Assembly: GCA_030151105.1 (NCBI GenBank)
Contig: JASLEN010000206.1
Span: 1 to 22,027, forward strand
Source: Dysgonomonas sp.
Lineage (GTDB): Bacteria; Bacteroidota; Bacteroidia; Bacteroidales; Dysgonomonadaceae
Direction of reading: 5' to 3'
DNA length: 22,027 nucleotides
Within the stretch, counting starts at the first letter, position 1, and the number at the start of each line of letters is the position of its first letter. This document shows positions 1 through 8,489 of this stretch, piece by piece. Under the pieces are notes generated by a model that worked only from the letters and a program-made list of their open reading frames with translations, was not told the origin of the DNA and searched no databases. The position numbers were made by a program, and so were the translations under genes.

Positions 1-1614
1 ACAACAGCCCTTTCTCCTCAAGTAGATCTAGCGACTGAGCCACGCTGGTTTCGTCTAGGAATGACATTTGGTGAAGACACTAAACTTGTAACTGATATGG
101 GAAGAGCATATATAGATGGTTTCCAGACATCAGTGGGTGAAGATGAAATAGAAAATGGCTGGGGTTATCGAAGTGTTAATGCTATGGTGAAACATTGGCC
201 AAGTGGAGGACCTGAAGAAGGTGGACGTGACGGACATTGGGCATTTGGAAAATTTGCTGTATATCCAGGAAAAAATTTCGAGGAGCATCTAAAACCTTTC
301 ACCGCAGGAGCTTTTAAACTTGATGGAAAAACGGGAGCAGCATCTGCTGTAATGCCTTATTATACGATTTCTTACAATCAGGCTGCTGATGGAACAAATT
401 ATGCAAATGGTTTTAGCAAATATATTATAACTGACTTGTTGAGAGAAAAGTATGGATATGATGGGGTTGTGTGTACCGATTGGCTCATTACAGCGGATGA
501 GGGAAAGACTCCAGCGGATTTTGCGGGCAAACCTTGGGGAGTAGAAAAGCTAACTGTGGCAGAGAGACACTACATGTGTATCAAAGCAGGGATGGATCAG
601 TTTGGAGGAAACAATGATAAAATGCCTGTTCTAGAGGCTTATAAAATGGGAGTAGCGGAGTTTGGAGAGGAATATATGCGCAAGCGTTTTGAGCAGTCTG
701 CTGTTCGCTTACTCAAAAATATATTTCGTTTGGGCTTGTTTGAAAACCCTTATCTAGATGTTCAAGCTAGTATAGAAACTGTAGGCAATGATGATTTTAT
801 GAAAGTGGGTTACGAAGCTCAATTGAAATCAACTATTCTTTTGAAAAATAAGAATAAGACTCTGCCTATTACTGACAAGAAGAAAGTTTATATTCCTAAG
901 AGATACACAGCCTCAACCCGAGACTGGTGGGGACAATGGACCACTCCAACACTAAGTTACCCTGTGAATCTGGAGGTTGTAAACCAATATTATGAAGTGA
1001 CAGAGAATCCGCTTGAAGCTGATTTTGCTCTTGTCTTTGTGCAAAATCCGAAGAGTGAATTCAATGGATATTCTTCAACAGACCATCTGTTGGGAGAGAA
1101 CGGATATATTCCAATTTCGCTACAATATCTTCCTTATATGGCTACACAGGCTCGTTCTCAAAGTATTGCGGCAGGAGACCCTGTAGTAGATCCAAGCATT
1201 ACAAATCGTTCATATAATGGCAAAACTTCTCGAACAGCCAATGCCAATGATCTAGAGGTGATGTTGCGTACCCGAGATATGATGCAGAATAAACCAGTGA
1301 TAGCTGTAATAGATCTCTCGAATCCTATGGTGTTCAATGAATTTGAAAAGGATATGGATGGCATCATGCTACATTTTGGGAGTTCTGATAAATCGCTGAT
1401 GGAAATTATTTCGGGAAGATATGAGCCTAATGGACTTTTGCCTATCCAAATGCCTGCGAATATGGTTACTGTAGAAAAACAATTTGAAGATGTAGGACAC
1501 GACATGGAGTGTCATAAAGATACAGAAGGTAGCACATATGATTTTGGATTTGGACTCAATTGGTCAGGTGTGATCAAAGATGAAAGAACAGAAAAATATA
1601 ATCGACGACAATAA
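1..1614 (+). CDS. Glycoside hydrolase family 3 protein (5' truncated by window edge)
   Basis: The reading frame is open from base 1 with GH3-like residues before the first in-window ATG at 61 (a TEPRW motif at bases 37-51), so the true start lies left of the window. Family GH3 enzymes are retaining beta-glycosidases, often beta-glucosidase or beta-xylosidase. The (beta/alpha)8 domain carries the Lys-His pair (codons 190-195, in VKHW) and the GVVCTDW motif, whose Asp (codon 478-480) is the expected nucleophile. A second alpha/beta domain follows from LLKN..LPI (about 838-870) to a GFGLNW end. No C-terminal fibronectin III domain is present. The protein is first of four co-oriented genes and is probably exported like its neighbours, but its signal peptide is outside the window. 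The family is clear; the sugar substrate cannot be told. Confidence 0.93.
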   Translation, partial: TTALSPQVDLATEPRWFRLGMTFGEDTKLVTDMGRAYIDGFQTSVGEDEIENGWGYRSVNAMVKHWPSGGPEEGGRDGHWAFGKFAVYPGKNFEEHLKPFTAGAFKLDGKTGAASAVMPYYTISYNQAADGTNYANGFSKYIITDLLREKYGYDGVVCTDWLITADEGKTPADFAGKPWGVEKLTVAERHYMCIKAGMDQFGGNNDKMPVLEAYKMGVAEFGEEYMRKRFEQSAVRLLKNIFRLGLFENPYLDVQASIETVGNDDFMKVGYEAQLKSTILLKNKNKTLPITDKKKVYIPKRYTASTRDWWGQWTTPTLSYPVNLEVVNQYYEVTENPLEADFALVFVQNPKSEFNGYSSTDHLLGENGYIPISLQYLPYMATQARSQSIAAGDPVVDPSITNRSYNGKTSRTANANDLEVMLRTRDMMQNKPVIAVIDLSNPMVFNEFEKDMDGIMLHFGSSDKSLMEIISGRYEPNGLLPIQMPANMVTVEKQFEDVGHDMECHKDTEGSTYDFGFGLNWSGVIKDERTEKYNRRQ

Positions 1615-1644
1615 AAAACAAACAATCATTTAATTTAAAAGACT

Positions 1645-3972
1645 ATGAAAAAAATAACACTATCCATCTTTGCAACTAGCTTGCTTGCAATCTCTGGTGC
1701 CTCTTCAGTGATGGCGCAGGAACAAGCAAAAGATGCAAAAGCAAAGAGTGATACAACTAAACTCACTCAAAAGGCTGGAGGAACAGCCAATGTGATGCTG
1801 AATGCATCAGCTGATAATGGGCCTAGAGCAGTAAATATAGGATTGCCTGCAAGTGTGGGCGGAACTGTGGTATTGGAAAATGGACTACCTGTGGTATATG
1901 ACTATATGGGGCAAATGCCTACTGCGGTATGGAGACAAGATAATGGTGTGTCTAAGTTTCAGGTATTGAATGTCTCAGAAACAGCTCTACTTGCTAGTGA
2001 TATTGGAGTATCAGTGAGCACCTGGACAAATAGAGGAACAGAGACTGTGAAGGGTGCAGCTGGTTTTACGACCAACTCGTTTGGGCTTTTGAGAGGTGAT
2101 GTAAATATTAGTGGACCTATGAAGAATGGGTGGTACTATTCCGCTACTGCTTTCTTAAATATGGATCCAGGAACTTTCCGTTCCAATATTTCTACCTTCT
2201 TGGATAAGACTCAAATCTATAAAGGAGTTATTAATAAAAAGTATCGAACAGGTCAGATAGGAATACAATATAAGTTTGCAAATAGTGAATCTATCAATAC
2301 AAAGCAAAGTCCTTATATCTATCACAAAGATGGTAGTGTGAGCAAAATGCCAGGTTTTCGCATTGGGCGTGATTCTTACTTGGAACAATCGGGTTTGATT
2401 CATACTGTTGATCCACTTACGGGTGAGGCTGTGACTTGGGATGCTATGAAGGATGGCGGAAACACATCACATGTGATAGATATAATGGGTGATCAAAAAA
2501 TAGGTGATGGATTGGTGCTAGACTATACTATTCGTTATCAGCATTCTGATGCTGGTTCGTACAATCCATATCTAACTGCAATTACTTCTGGTGTTGATCC
2601 GAATACACCTGTAGGAGATCTGAAACAAGGAGACAAACGATATTATTATGCAGACAATCCTGATGCTCCGTATGAAGGATATGTACAAAATGGAATGATG
2701 ATTTTTGCTCCTAAGTCTAAGAAGAATACAGTGATGGCTCGTTTCGAACTTAGTAAAAAATCGGACAAGCACCATTGGATGGTAGGTTTCCACAATTGGT
2801 ACTACAATGTAGATAAATCGAATACGGCAACTTACTCTTATCAGTTTGAGGTGAAACCAAATCCTCATGCATTGGTGTATGATGAGTGGACAACTAAAGA
2901 TAGTGCGGGCAAGCCAATAACTCCACAATGGGTAAGAAAAACGGACAAAAACGGTAACCGTAGCAATAATGCTGCAATGCAATACTACAATGGTGTAGAT
3001 AATAAGATGGCATTGGTAGCTACTGAAAAATGGAAAATTAGTGATAAGTTTTCTATTGATGCGGGTACTCGTCTTGAGTGGCAACGTATAGATGGAGATT
3101 GGTATTCGGGAGATGATCGTAAGGCTGGAGGAACAAACTGGGTTTCGGGCAATACTTCTGATGTGACAAAGGATTGGTTCAACTTTAGTGCTACTGCAAG
3201 TGCTACATGGAAGGCATTCCAAAATTTAGGGTTCTTGGCAGATGCTTATTATTTGCAACAAGCAGGAAAACTGAGTATGTATGCTGGAGCGGACGATCCA
3301 CAAATTGATAAATGTGAGATTCCAGGTTTTGCTGCGGGTGTGTATTTCAATCATCCTATGATTAGTTTGGTTTCGAAAGTTACTTCTATCAAACGTACCA
3401 ATTTCAAGAACAACTCAACATTCAACGATCCTGTAACAGGAGCTGTAGATAAGAAAACAATTAGCTACGATGTGAGCACCATTGGATGGACTACAGATTT
3501 ACTTTTCCGTCCATTCAAAGGCTTTGATCTTCACTTATTGTTGACACTTCAAAATCCGAAATATAAAAATTATGAGTTCACAACTAGTTGGGGACAAGAA
3601 GTCAATAACAATGACAATGTAGCGCGAAGTGTATCTAAAACTCTAGTAGAAATAGACCCAAGCTATACTTTTGGGAAATTCAAAATCTGGGCAAGTGCTC
3701 GTTATTTTAGCAAAGAATATGCAAATTATCCTAATACACTTATTTTCAAAGATAGATGGGAAACATTTGCAGGCTTGAACTACAAATACGACAAGAATGT
3801 AGATTTTGGTATTAGTGCTGTTAATCTTTTAAATCAACATGGAGCACAAGGTTCTATCTCGGGAACAAATACAACTACAGCAGAGCAAGCAACTGCTTTA
3901 TATGATAAACCTTTAGTAGGAACATATATTCGTCCATTTACTATCGAGTTTAAAACAAAAATTAGATTCTAA
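1645..3972 (+). CDS. TonB-dependent receptor-like outer-membrane beta-barrel protein
   Basis: A 775-residue protein with a signal peptide probably cleaved after Ala24 (VMA|QEQ). A plug-like segment (about residues 55-165, including PRAVNIG and the SGPMKNGWYYSATAFLN stretch) is followed by many alternating hydrophobic/polar beta strands, and the chain ends in Phe, as expected for an outer-membrane barrel. This suggests a TonB-dependent transporter for a small solute. It lacks the N-terminal carboxypeptidase-regulatory-like domain of SusC proteins, no SusD gene sits beside it, and I see no clear TonB box. It starts 30 bp after the GH3 stop and lies 32 bp before the EEP gene, so it is probably co-transcribed with them. 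The ligand is unknown. The barrel call is firm; active TonB-dependent transport is inferred. Confidence 0.75.
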   Translation: MKKITLSIFATSLLAISGASSVMAQEQAKDAKAKSDTTKLTQKAGGTANVMLNASADNGPRAVNIGLPASVGGTVVLENGLPVVYDYMGQMPTAVWRQDNGVSKFQVLNVSETALLASDIGVSVSTWTNRGTETVKGAAGFTTNSFGLLRGDVNISGPMKNGWYYSATAFLNMDPGTFRSNISTFLDKTQIYKGVINKKYRTGQIGIQYKFANSESINTKQSPYIYHKDGSVSKMPGFRIGRDSYLEQSGLIHTVDPLTGEAVTWDAMKDGGNTSHVIDIMGDQKIGDGLVLDYTIRYQHSDAGSYNPYLTAITSGVDPNTPVGDLKQGDKRYYYADNPDAPYEGYVQNGMMIFAPKSKKNTVMARFELSKKSDKHHWMVGFHNWYYNVDKSNTATYSYQFEVKPNPHALVYDEWTTKDSAGKPITPQWVRKTDKNGNRSNNAAMQYYNGVDNKMALVATEKWKISDKFSIDAGTRLEWQRIDGDWYSGDDRKAGGTNWVSGNTSDVTKDWFNFSATASATWKAFQNLGFLADAYYLQQAGKLSMYAGADDPQIDKCEIPGFAAGVYFNHPMISLVSKVTSIKRTNFKNNSTFNDPVTGAVDKKTISYDVSTIGWTTDLLFRPFKGFDLHLLLTLQNPKYKNYEFTTSWGQEVNNNDNVARSVSKTLVEIDPSYTFGKFKIWASARYFSKEYANYPNTLIFKDRWETFAGLNYKYDKNVDFGISAVNLLNQHGAQGSISGTNTTTAEQATALYDKPLVGTYIRPFTIEFKTKIRF

Positions 3973-4004
3973 GATTATAATTAAACACAATTAAATCAAC
4001 TATT

Positions 4005-4928
4005 ATGAGAAATAATTTAATACCAATACTCTTGCTTGTTGGTCTGATTTGTTCCCTGAGTGTATTTTCTCAAGACAAGGCTCTGAAAATATTGAGCTAT
4101 AATGTGTATTGGGGAATGAAAGAAGACACTACAGCGAATAAGTCAAAATTTGCAGAGTGGATCAAAGCACAAGATGCAGACGTTGTAGCTCTGCAAGAAA
4201 TGAATGGTTTTACAGCCGTAGATCCTGATTTTATTCCAGCTGGAACGGGCAATGAAAACAACTTAGCAAAACTAGCTCGTAGCTATGGGCATCCTTATTG
4301 TTTTATTGTAAGAGAGCCTGCTCCTGATGGGTCAATAAGCTTTCCTGTAGCTATCACATCTAAGTATCCCATCGTAAATGTACGTCGTGTATTGGAGAAT
4401 ACAGTGCATGGATTTTTGGAAGCAGAGATAGAGGGATATCATTTTCTGATTACGCATTTTCATCCTTTTTCTTCTGAAAGACGTGGAACTGAAATAGATC
4501 AAATATTGGCAACTATAGCTTCTAAATCGGCAGACCAGAAGTGGTTGTTTATGGGTGACTTAAACTCTGTATCTCCGCTCGATAGAGAAGAATATGATAA
4601 CAATCTATTACGAGATTTTATTAGAGCCGACAGAAAGAAAAGACCTCATAATCTCAATTTAGGAAAAGATGATGAATTGGATTATTCTGTTCAGCAGAAG
4701 ATTTTGGACTTTGGATTTGTAGATGCTCTCAGAGTATTCAATCCTCACTTTATAGCAACTGCACCTACCAAGATGTTTTATGATCAATCTAATCATCCTT
4801 TGCGATACGATTATTTGTATGTAAGCAAGAATCTGAAAGATAAATTAGTGAAGTGTGAAGTGATAAAAGATGACTTTACTGACATCTATTCAGATCATTA
4901 TCCAGTAATTTTAACTATCAAAAAATAA
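4005..4928 (+). CDS. Secreted endonuclease/exonuclease/phosphatase (EEP) family hydrolase
   Basis: A 307-residue exported metal-dependent phosphoesterase. A signal peptide ends near residue 22 (VFS|QDK). All core EEP motifs are present: Asn33 in LSYNVYWG, Glu65 in LQEMNG, His151/His153 in ITHFHPF, Asp185 and Asn187 in GDLNS, Asp269 in RYDYLYV and the terminal SDHYP (296-300). The active site therefore looks complete. The family includes DNase I, sphingomyelinases, inositol-phosphate phosphatases and phospholipases, and the sequence alone does not choose among them. It ends 5 bp before the histidine phosphatase gene, so two secreted phosphoester hydrolases are coupled, which suggests scavenging phosphate or polyol from a phosphorylated substrate. 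Family call is confident, substrate unknown. Confidence 0.9.
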   Translation: MRNNLIPILLLVGLICSLSVFSQDKALKILSYNVYWGMKEDTTANKSKFAEWIKAQDADVVALQEMNGFTAVDPDFIPAGTGNENNLAKLARSYGHPYCFIVREPAPDGSISFPVAITSKYPIVNVRRVLENTVHGFLEAEIEGYHFLITHFHPFSSERRGTEIDQILATIASKSADQKWLFMGDLNSVSPLDREEYDNNLLRDFIRADRKKRPHNLNLGKDDELDYSVQQKILDFGFVDALRVFNPHFIATAPTKMFYDQSNHPLRYDYLYVSKNLKDKLVKCEVIKDDFTDIYSDHYPVILTIKK

Positions 4929-4933
4929 GCACA

Positions 4934-5722
4934 ATGAAAAAATATATTTTACTTATTAGCCTCATACTGTTAGGCAGTACCATTTATACTTTTGCACAAC
5001 AAAAAGAAGCAAAAGATAATACTGTAACTCTCTATATTACTCGTCATGGCAAGACTATCTTGAATACTATGGATCGTGTTCAGGGTTGGGCAGACACTCC
5101 GTTGACCCCTGCTGGTGTTGAGGTGGCAGAGTATTTAGGAAAGGGATTGAAGGGAGATAATATAACTTTCAAGGCCGCTTACTCTAGCGATTTAGGGCGG
5201 GCTCGTCAAACTGCTCGTATTGTGCTTGATAGTAAGGGACAGCAAGAAATGAAGGTTACGGAAGTTCCACAAGTAAGAGAAACTTGCTTTGGTAGTTATG
5301 AGGGGGAATTTAATCTTAGGATGTGGAATGATGCAGCTCTATATCTAGGTTATAAGTCACAGGCTGAATTGATGAAAGACTTATCAAAAGATCCTACATT
5401 GATGAAAAAGATGGTTGACACATTTGCTGTACTAGAAACGCTAGGTATTGGTGAAAATTATGATACGGTGAAAGCTAGAGGGCAGAAGGCTATTCGTGAT
5501 ATTGCCGAAAAAGAAGCAAGTAATGGAGGTGGAAACATCCTATTAGTGGGACATGGAATGTCTATTGGAATTTTCCTTTCGGATTTGGATAGTTATGGAA
5601 CGAAACCAGATGCTGGGCACATGGGCAATGCTGCTGTGTGTAAGGTTGTGTACCAAGATGGCAAATTTAAGCTTGAATCTTTTGGCGACATGAGTTATGT
5701 GGAAAAAGGAAAGGCGAAATAA
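4934..5722 (+). CDS. Secreted histidine phosphatase (phosphoglycerate mutase-like, clade 1)
   Basis: A 262-residue protein with an N-terminal signal peptide (cleavage near FAQ, residues 20-22) and a histidine-phosphatase fold. The phospho-accepting His38 lies in the RHGKT motif; Arg89 in SSDLGRARQTA, Glu116 in RETCFGSYEGE and His207 in VGHGMS complete the usual catalytic pocket. A periplasmic location rules out a glycolytic mutase role and favours a broad phosphatase. Its gene starts 5 bp after the EEP gene stop and is last in the operon, followed by a strong hairpin. Together with the EEP enzyme it could remove phosphate groups from a nutrient taken up by the barrel protein; that link is inferred from order only. 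Confidence 0.9.
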   Translation: MKKYILLISLILLGSTIYTFAQQKEAKDNTVTLYITRHGKTILNTMDRVQGWADTPLTPAGVEVAEYLGKGLKGDNITFKAAYSSDLGRARQTARIVLDSKGQQEMKVTEVPQVRETCFGSYEGEFNLRMWNDAALYLGYKSQAELMKDLSKDPTLMKKMVDTFAVLETLGIGENYDTVKARGQKAIRDIAEKEASNGGGNILLVGHGMSIGIFLSDLDSYGTKPDAGHMGNAAVCKVVYQDGKFKLESFGDMSYVEKGKAK

Positions 5723-5746
5723 GTTCTAATCTTTTATTAAAATGCG

Positions 5747-5777
5747 AAAACGGCGAGACAATTTGCCTCGTCGTTTT
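5747..5777 (+). terminator. Intrinsic terminator after the left operon, probably bidirectional
   Basis: An 11-bp stem (aaaacggcgag with ctcgtcgtttt, one G-U pair) encloses a 9-base loop. It has a T-run on the right and an A-run on the left, so it can work on both strands. It lies 25 bases after the histidine phosphatase stop and 68 bases from the stop of the convergent phosphopantetheinyl transferase gene. Confidence 0.8.
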
Positions 5778-5844
5778 CTGTTATATGAGAAGGACGTTAC
5801 TCAAATATTCTGTATCGTATATAAAAATTACTTCCCCTTATATT

Positions 5845-6465
5845 TTAGTCTAAGATATAGACCAATACAAACTCATCTGTTGTCATATATTGTGCTTCAT
5901 ACTCCTTCTTTTGAGATGTCAATATCTCCCTAATTTTGAATTTACCAATTTCTATAGGTTTAAAAGGGTCTATATATAGATGTTTTACAAAGTCTATCGA
6001 AGATGGATCTAGTATCTTGAACAGAGCTTCTTTTGCCGACCAATGTAAAAGAAGATGGACTTGTTCTTTTCCTTCCTCAATCTGTTCGCCTTCTGCTATA
6101 AAGCGATGTTGCGCTCGCAGAACTTTGTCTGTGTATTGTTCAATATCTATTCCCACTTTTCGGTTCCTGTCTAGGATGATAGCAATATAGTTGCCTGTGT
6201 GCGATATACTGATATTATAAGATTGATCGGCTAAATAGGGTCTGCCCGATTGATGGTAGCAAATACATTTTTCTTCTCCTAACATGTGTTTAAGGAGTAG
6301 GCGAGCGGCAAGCATCACTCGCTTTCTATGTTCAAAAGGATTGGCATGGATAGAAGCTATCCACTCTTTATCATCTAGCTGAGAGTAAAGTTGATCAGTT
6401 GTTTCCTCTAGATACCAAATACCTAAACAAGAAGTAGATGAAAAATGCTGTTCGTAATATAACAT
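5845..6465 (-). CDS. 4'-phosphopantetheinyl transferase (Sfp-type)
   Basis: A 206-residue enzyme that moves phosphopantetheine from CoA to the conserved Ser of a carrier protein. Sfp-family motifs are in order: SISHT (residues 86-90), VGIDIE (104-109; Mg-binding Asp107 and Glu109) and WSAKEALFK (142-150; Glu146 as third ligand). Its length matches the family. It is the last gene of the minus-strand block, so its likely client is the ACP encoded at 21048-21314, although it could also serve the housekeeping ACP. A hairpin lies 15 bases ahead of its ATG, which may separate it transcriptionally from the upstream gene. The family call is very secure; dedication to the polyene cluster is inferred from proximity. 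Confidence 0.94.
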   Translation of the reverse strand: MLYYEQHFSSTSCLGIWYLEETTDQLYSQLDDKEWIASIHANPFEHRKRVMLAARLLLKHMLGEEKCICYHQSGRPYLADQSYNISISHTGNYIAIILDRNRKVGIDIEQYTDKVLRAQHRFIAEGEQIEEGKEQVHLLLHWSAKEALFKILDPSSIDFVKHLYIDPFKPIEIGKFKIREILTSQKKEYEAQYMTTDEFVLVYILD

Positions 6466-6480
6466 GATACTAATTTACGA

Positions 6481-6513
6481 AAATGGGCTCGAAACATTGT
6501 TTCAAGCCCATTT
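6481..6513 (-). terminator. Perfect-length hairpin between the secreted protein gene and the PPTase gene
   Basis: A 14-bp inverted repeat (aaatgggctcgaaa / tttcaagcccattt, one position a G-U pair in minus-strand RNA) has a 5-base loop. On the minus strand it follows the stop at 6541 by 27 bases and ends 15 bases before the PPTase ATG. The T-run is short, so it may be a weak terminator, an attenuator or an mRNA-stabilising hairpin. Confidence 0.6.
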
Positions 6514-6540
6514 GTTAAAAAACTTGTGGAGAAAGTAAAA

Positions 6541-7113
6541 TTAGATTCTTACTTTGCTCATTACTTGATGTGCCGAACGTGCCCAAAAGTTGCGCAAGCC
6601 AAAGCCTCTAGCTTTCTCATCAGCTTTCCAAGTATCTATTATATCTCTCGTTTTGAGGTCAAAGAATACAATGTGATAGTGTCCTCTAGCTTGTGCTTTA
6701 TCCAAAAGTTCAGCGACTAAAATTAGCCCTACGCCCTCTTTTTCTTCAGCTGGAAAATTCTTTATCATTGTTTTCAGTTCAGCGTCAGATATTTTATAAT
6801 CGTCGCTATGTATCATTAGCCCGTCAGTAGGGATGTTTGATACTAGATCGCTAACTGCTTTGATATTAGTTGTGACATCCTTTTGGAAGAATTTAGCAAC
6901 ATTGTATTTCTTAGCTTCAGTTACAAATAGCTGATTGATAGAGTAAAAAGCAGCTTTGAAATCATAAGGGCTTTCTGATGCTCCATATACTTTCACATTA
7001 GAGAAGTCAATTCCATAGAAGGTAACAGCAGTTATCTCTTTTTGCTTTGCTTTATCTTGTGCAAAGGCTGACATGCTGAATATTATGCAAATAAATAAAA
7101 TAAGCTTTTTCAT
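6541..7113 (-). CDS. Exported protein of unknown function
   Basis: A 190-residue protein starting at ATG 7113; a longer frame to 7125 needs a TTG start and would put MKLN before the obvious signal peptide. The signal is MKKLILF...AFA with cleavage after residue 18. The mature part is a soluble alpha/beta-looking domain with no membrane segment. Recognisable stretches are VTFYGIDFSNVKVYG near the N-terminus, HYHIVFFDLKTRDIIDTW in the C-terminal third and a closing GFGLRNFWARSAHQV. I have seen similar endings in uncharacterised Bacteroidota secreted proteins but cannot name a family. It lies between the ligase gene, 72 bp away across a possible terminator, and the PPTase, so it may or may not belong to the polyene cluster. 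Confidence 0.8.
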   Translation of the reverse strand: MKKLILFICIIFSMSAFAQDKAKQKEITAVTFYGIDFSNVKVYGASESPYDFKAAFYSINQLFVTEAKKYNVAKFFQKDVTTNIKAVSDLVSNIPTDGLMIHSDDYKISDAELKTMIKNFPAEEKEGVGLILVAELLDKAQARGHYHIVFFDLKTRDIIDTWKADEKARGFGLRNFWARSAHQVMSKVRI

Positions 7114-7159
7114 ATTCAATTTCAATTATTTTGTTTTGATTCTTAATTTAAACTTAGAT

Positions 7160-7202
7160 AAAAAAAATGACATAGAGAATATATCTTATCTCAAATCTAT
7201 GT
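7160..7202 (-). terminator. Possible AT-rich terminator after the acyl-ligase gene
   Basis: On the minus strand ACATAGA and TCTATGT form a 7-bp stem around a 19-base loop, followed one base later by eight near-continuous T residues (plus-strand A-run 7160-7167). One arm overlaps the last codons of the ligase. The stem is weak, so this is a tentative end for the long biosynthetic operon. Confidence 0.4.
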
Positions 7203-8484
7203 ATTTAATTGCTTTTCTGCTCATTGTTGGCATTTGAATATTGGCAATATAATCGGGAGACTCTATTCTGATATTAGGTGCAACACGCAGTTTGGAACGG
7301 AATAAATCTTTCAGTTCTTTGATAAAACTTTCTCCATAATCTTCGGAACATCCCACACGAACAAGGATTTCGTCTGTACCCAAATCATTGGTATATACCT
7401 CTACCACATAGTTTTGGACATGATGTACGTTGTCTAACACATCAAAAAGCGCAGGTGGATAAAGCGTCGTTCCTTTGAATTTAATCATTTGTCCTTTCCG
7501 TCCTATCACAGGTCCTAGGCGTAACGTATTTCTACCGCAAATACATTCCTCAGAGTAGTGGCAACATATATCTCCCGTCTTGAAACGAAGTAGTGGCATT
7601 GCTTCAACCCCTAGTGTAGTGATGGTTACTTCACCAGCTTCGCCCTCTTTTACGGGATTGTTTTCCTCATCTAAGAATTCCACAATGATAAGTTCTGGTT
7701 GCAAGTGTCCTCCTCTGAATGCTTCACATTCAGTAAACGAGGTTTGCATTTCAGTAGAAGCATAAGTAGAATGGAGTTGTAGAGATTGCCATCTCTCGCT
7801 TATTTTGCGCCCTAAAGTATTCAGCTGAAAGTTTTCTTGGCGCAAGGGTTCTCCAATGCACAAGCACTTTTGTATGGAGCAAGATTTGTGATCAATCTTA
7901 TTCTTTTCAGCGAAGTCAATCAGTTTTAATAAGAAAGAAGGTACAGCAACACTGCATGTTGGTTGCACACGGGATATGGTATCCCACTGCAACTCAGGAA
8001 TTCCATTACCCACTCTGGCAACTCCCATTCCCATCTCTCGTGCTCCTAGAAAATATGCCATCCCAGCCATAAAGCGTTTGTCGATGGTAGTCATCAGTTG
8101 GAGCGTATCGCTTGGAGTGCAACCAGCGGTTTGGTAGGATAGGTATTCGTTGTAGGCTAGTCTATCCAAATCTTTGGATGTCAAAACAAAGGTTATAGGC
8201 ACGCCTAATGTGCCCGAAGTTGTTACATAATCAATGATATGACTTCTATCTACGCAAATGAAATCTTTGTTATGTAATTGCAAATCGCTCTTTGTGGTTA
8301 TAGGGAGCTGTTGCAAATCTTCGATGGTCTTAATCTTCGAAATATGAATATCGTGCTCTTGAAACATTTTTTTATAAAATGTAGAATGTTTTGCAAGATA
8401 GGTGAGTGCCTCATGCAGTTTAGATTCTTGAAAAGTTTTTATCTTTTCGGAAGATTGATACTGAATTTCGGGATGTTTTTCCAT
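7186..8484 (-). CDS. PaaK-like acyl-activating AMP ligase
   Basis: A 432-residue adenylate-forming enzyme of the phenylacetate-CoA ligase type. It should form an acyl-adenylate and pass the acyl group to CoA or a carrier protein. Motifs, numbered from ATG 8484: the ATP loop TTSGTLGVP (88-96), YASTE (241-245), LRFKTGD (299-305), a Cys-rich strip CCHYSEECICG (307-317) like the zinc-binding loop of PaaK proteins, RKGQMIKFKG, and Lys424/Lys427 near the C-terminus. The ATG lies 5 bp after the upstream stop; a TTG at 8493 would overlap that stop and is less likely. In APE and flexirubin clusters such ligases activate the aryl starter acid, so a cinnamate- or benzoate-type substrate is my inference. 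Family call is firm, substrate not proven. Confidence 0.88.
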   Translation of the reverse strand: MEKHPEIQYQSSEKIKTFQESKLHEALTYLAKHSTFYKKMFQEHDIHISKIKTIEDLQQLPITTKSDLQLHNKDFICVDRSHIIDYVTTSGTLGVPITFVLTSKDLDRLAYNEYLSYQTAGCTPSDTLQLMTTIDKRFMAGMAYFLGAREMGMGVARVGNGIPELQWDTISRVQPTCSVAVPSFLLKLIDFAEKNKIDHKSCSIQKCLCIGEPLRQENFQLNTLGRKISERWQSLQLHSTYASTEMQTSFTECEAFRGGHLQPELIIVEFLDEENNPVKEGEAGEVTITTLGVEAMPLLRFKTGDICCHYSEECICGRNTLRLGPVIGRKGQMIKFKGTTLYPPALFDVLDNVHHVQNYVVEVYTNDLGTDEILVRVGCSEDYGESFIKELKDLFRSKLRVAPNIRIESPDYIANIQMPTMSRKAIKYIDLR

Positions 8485-8489
8485 TGATT

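Noticed and set aside
2572..3222. 216-codon minus-strand open frame
   Set aside because: It is antisense to the barrel gene, has low-complexity hydrophobic content and no recognisable domain; the plus-strand gene explains the region.
1645..5722. Classical Sus-type polysaccharide utilisation locus
   Set aside because: There is a GH3 gene and a barrel, but no SusD-like lipoprotein and no SusC-type N-terminal domain.
5742..5933. Small plus-strand open frame after the histidine phosphatase
   Set aside because: It runs through the terminator hairpin and into the end of the convergent PPTase gene, with no protein-like features.
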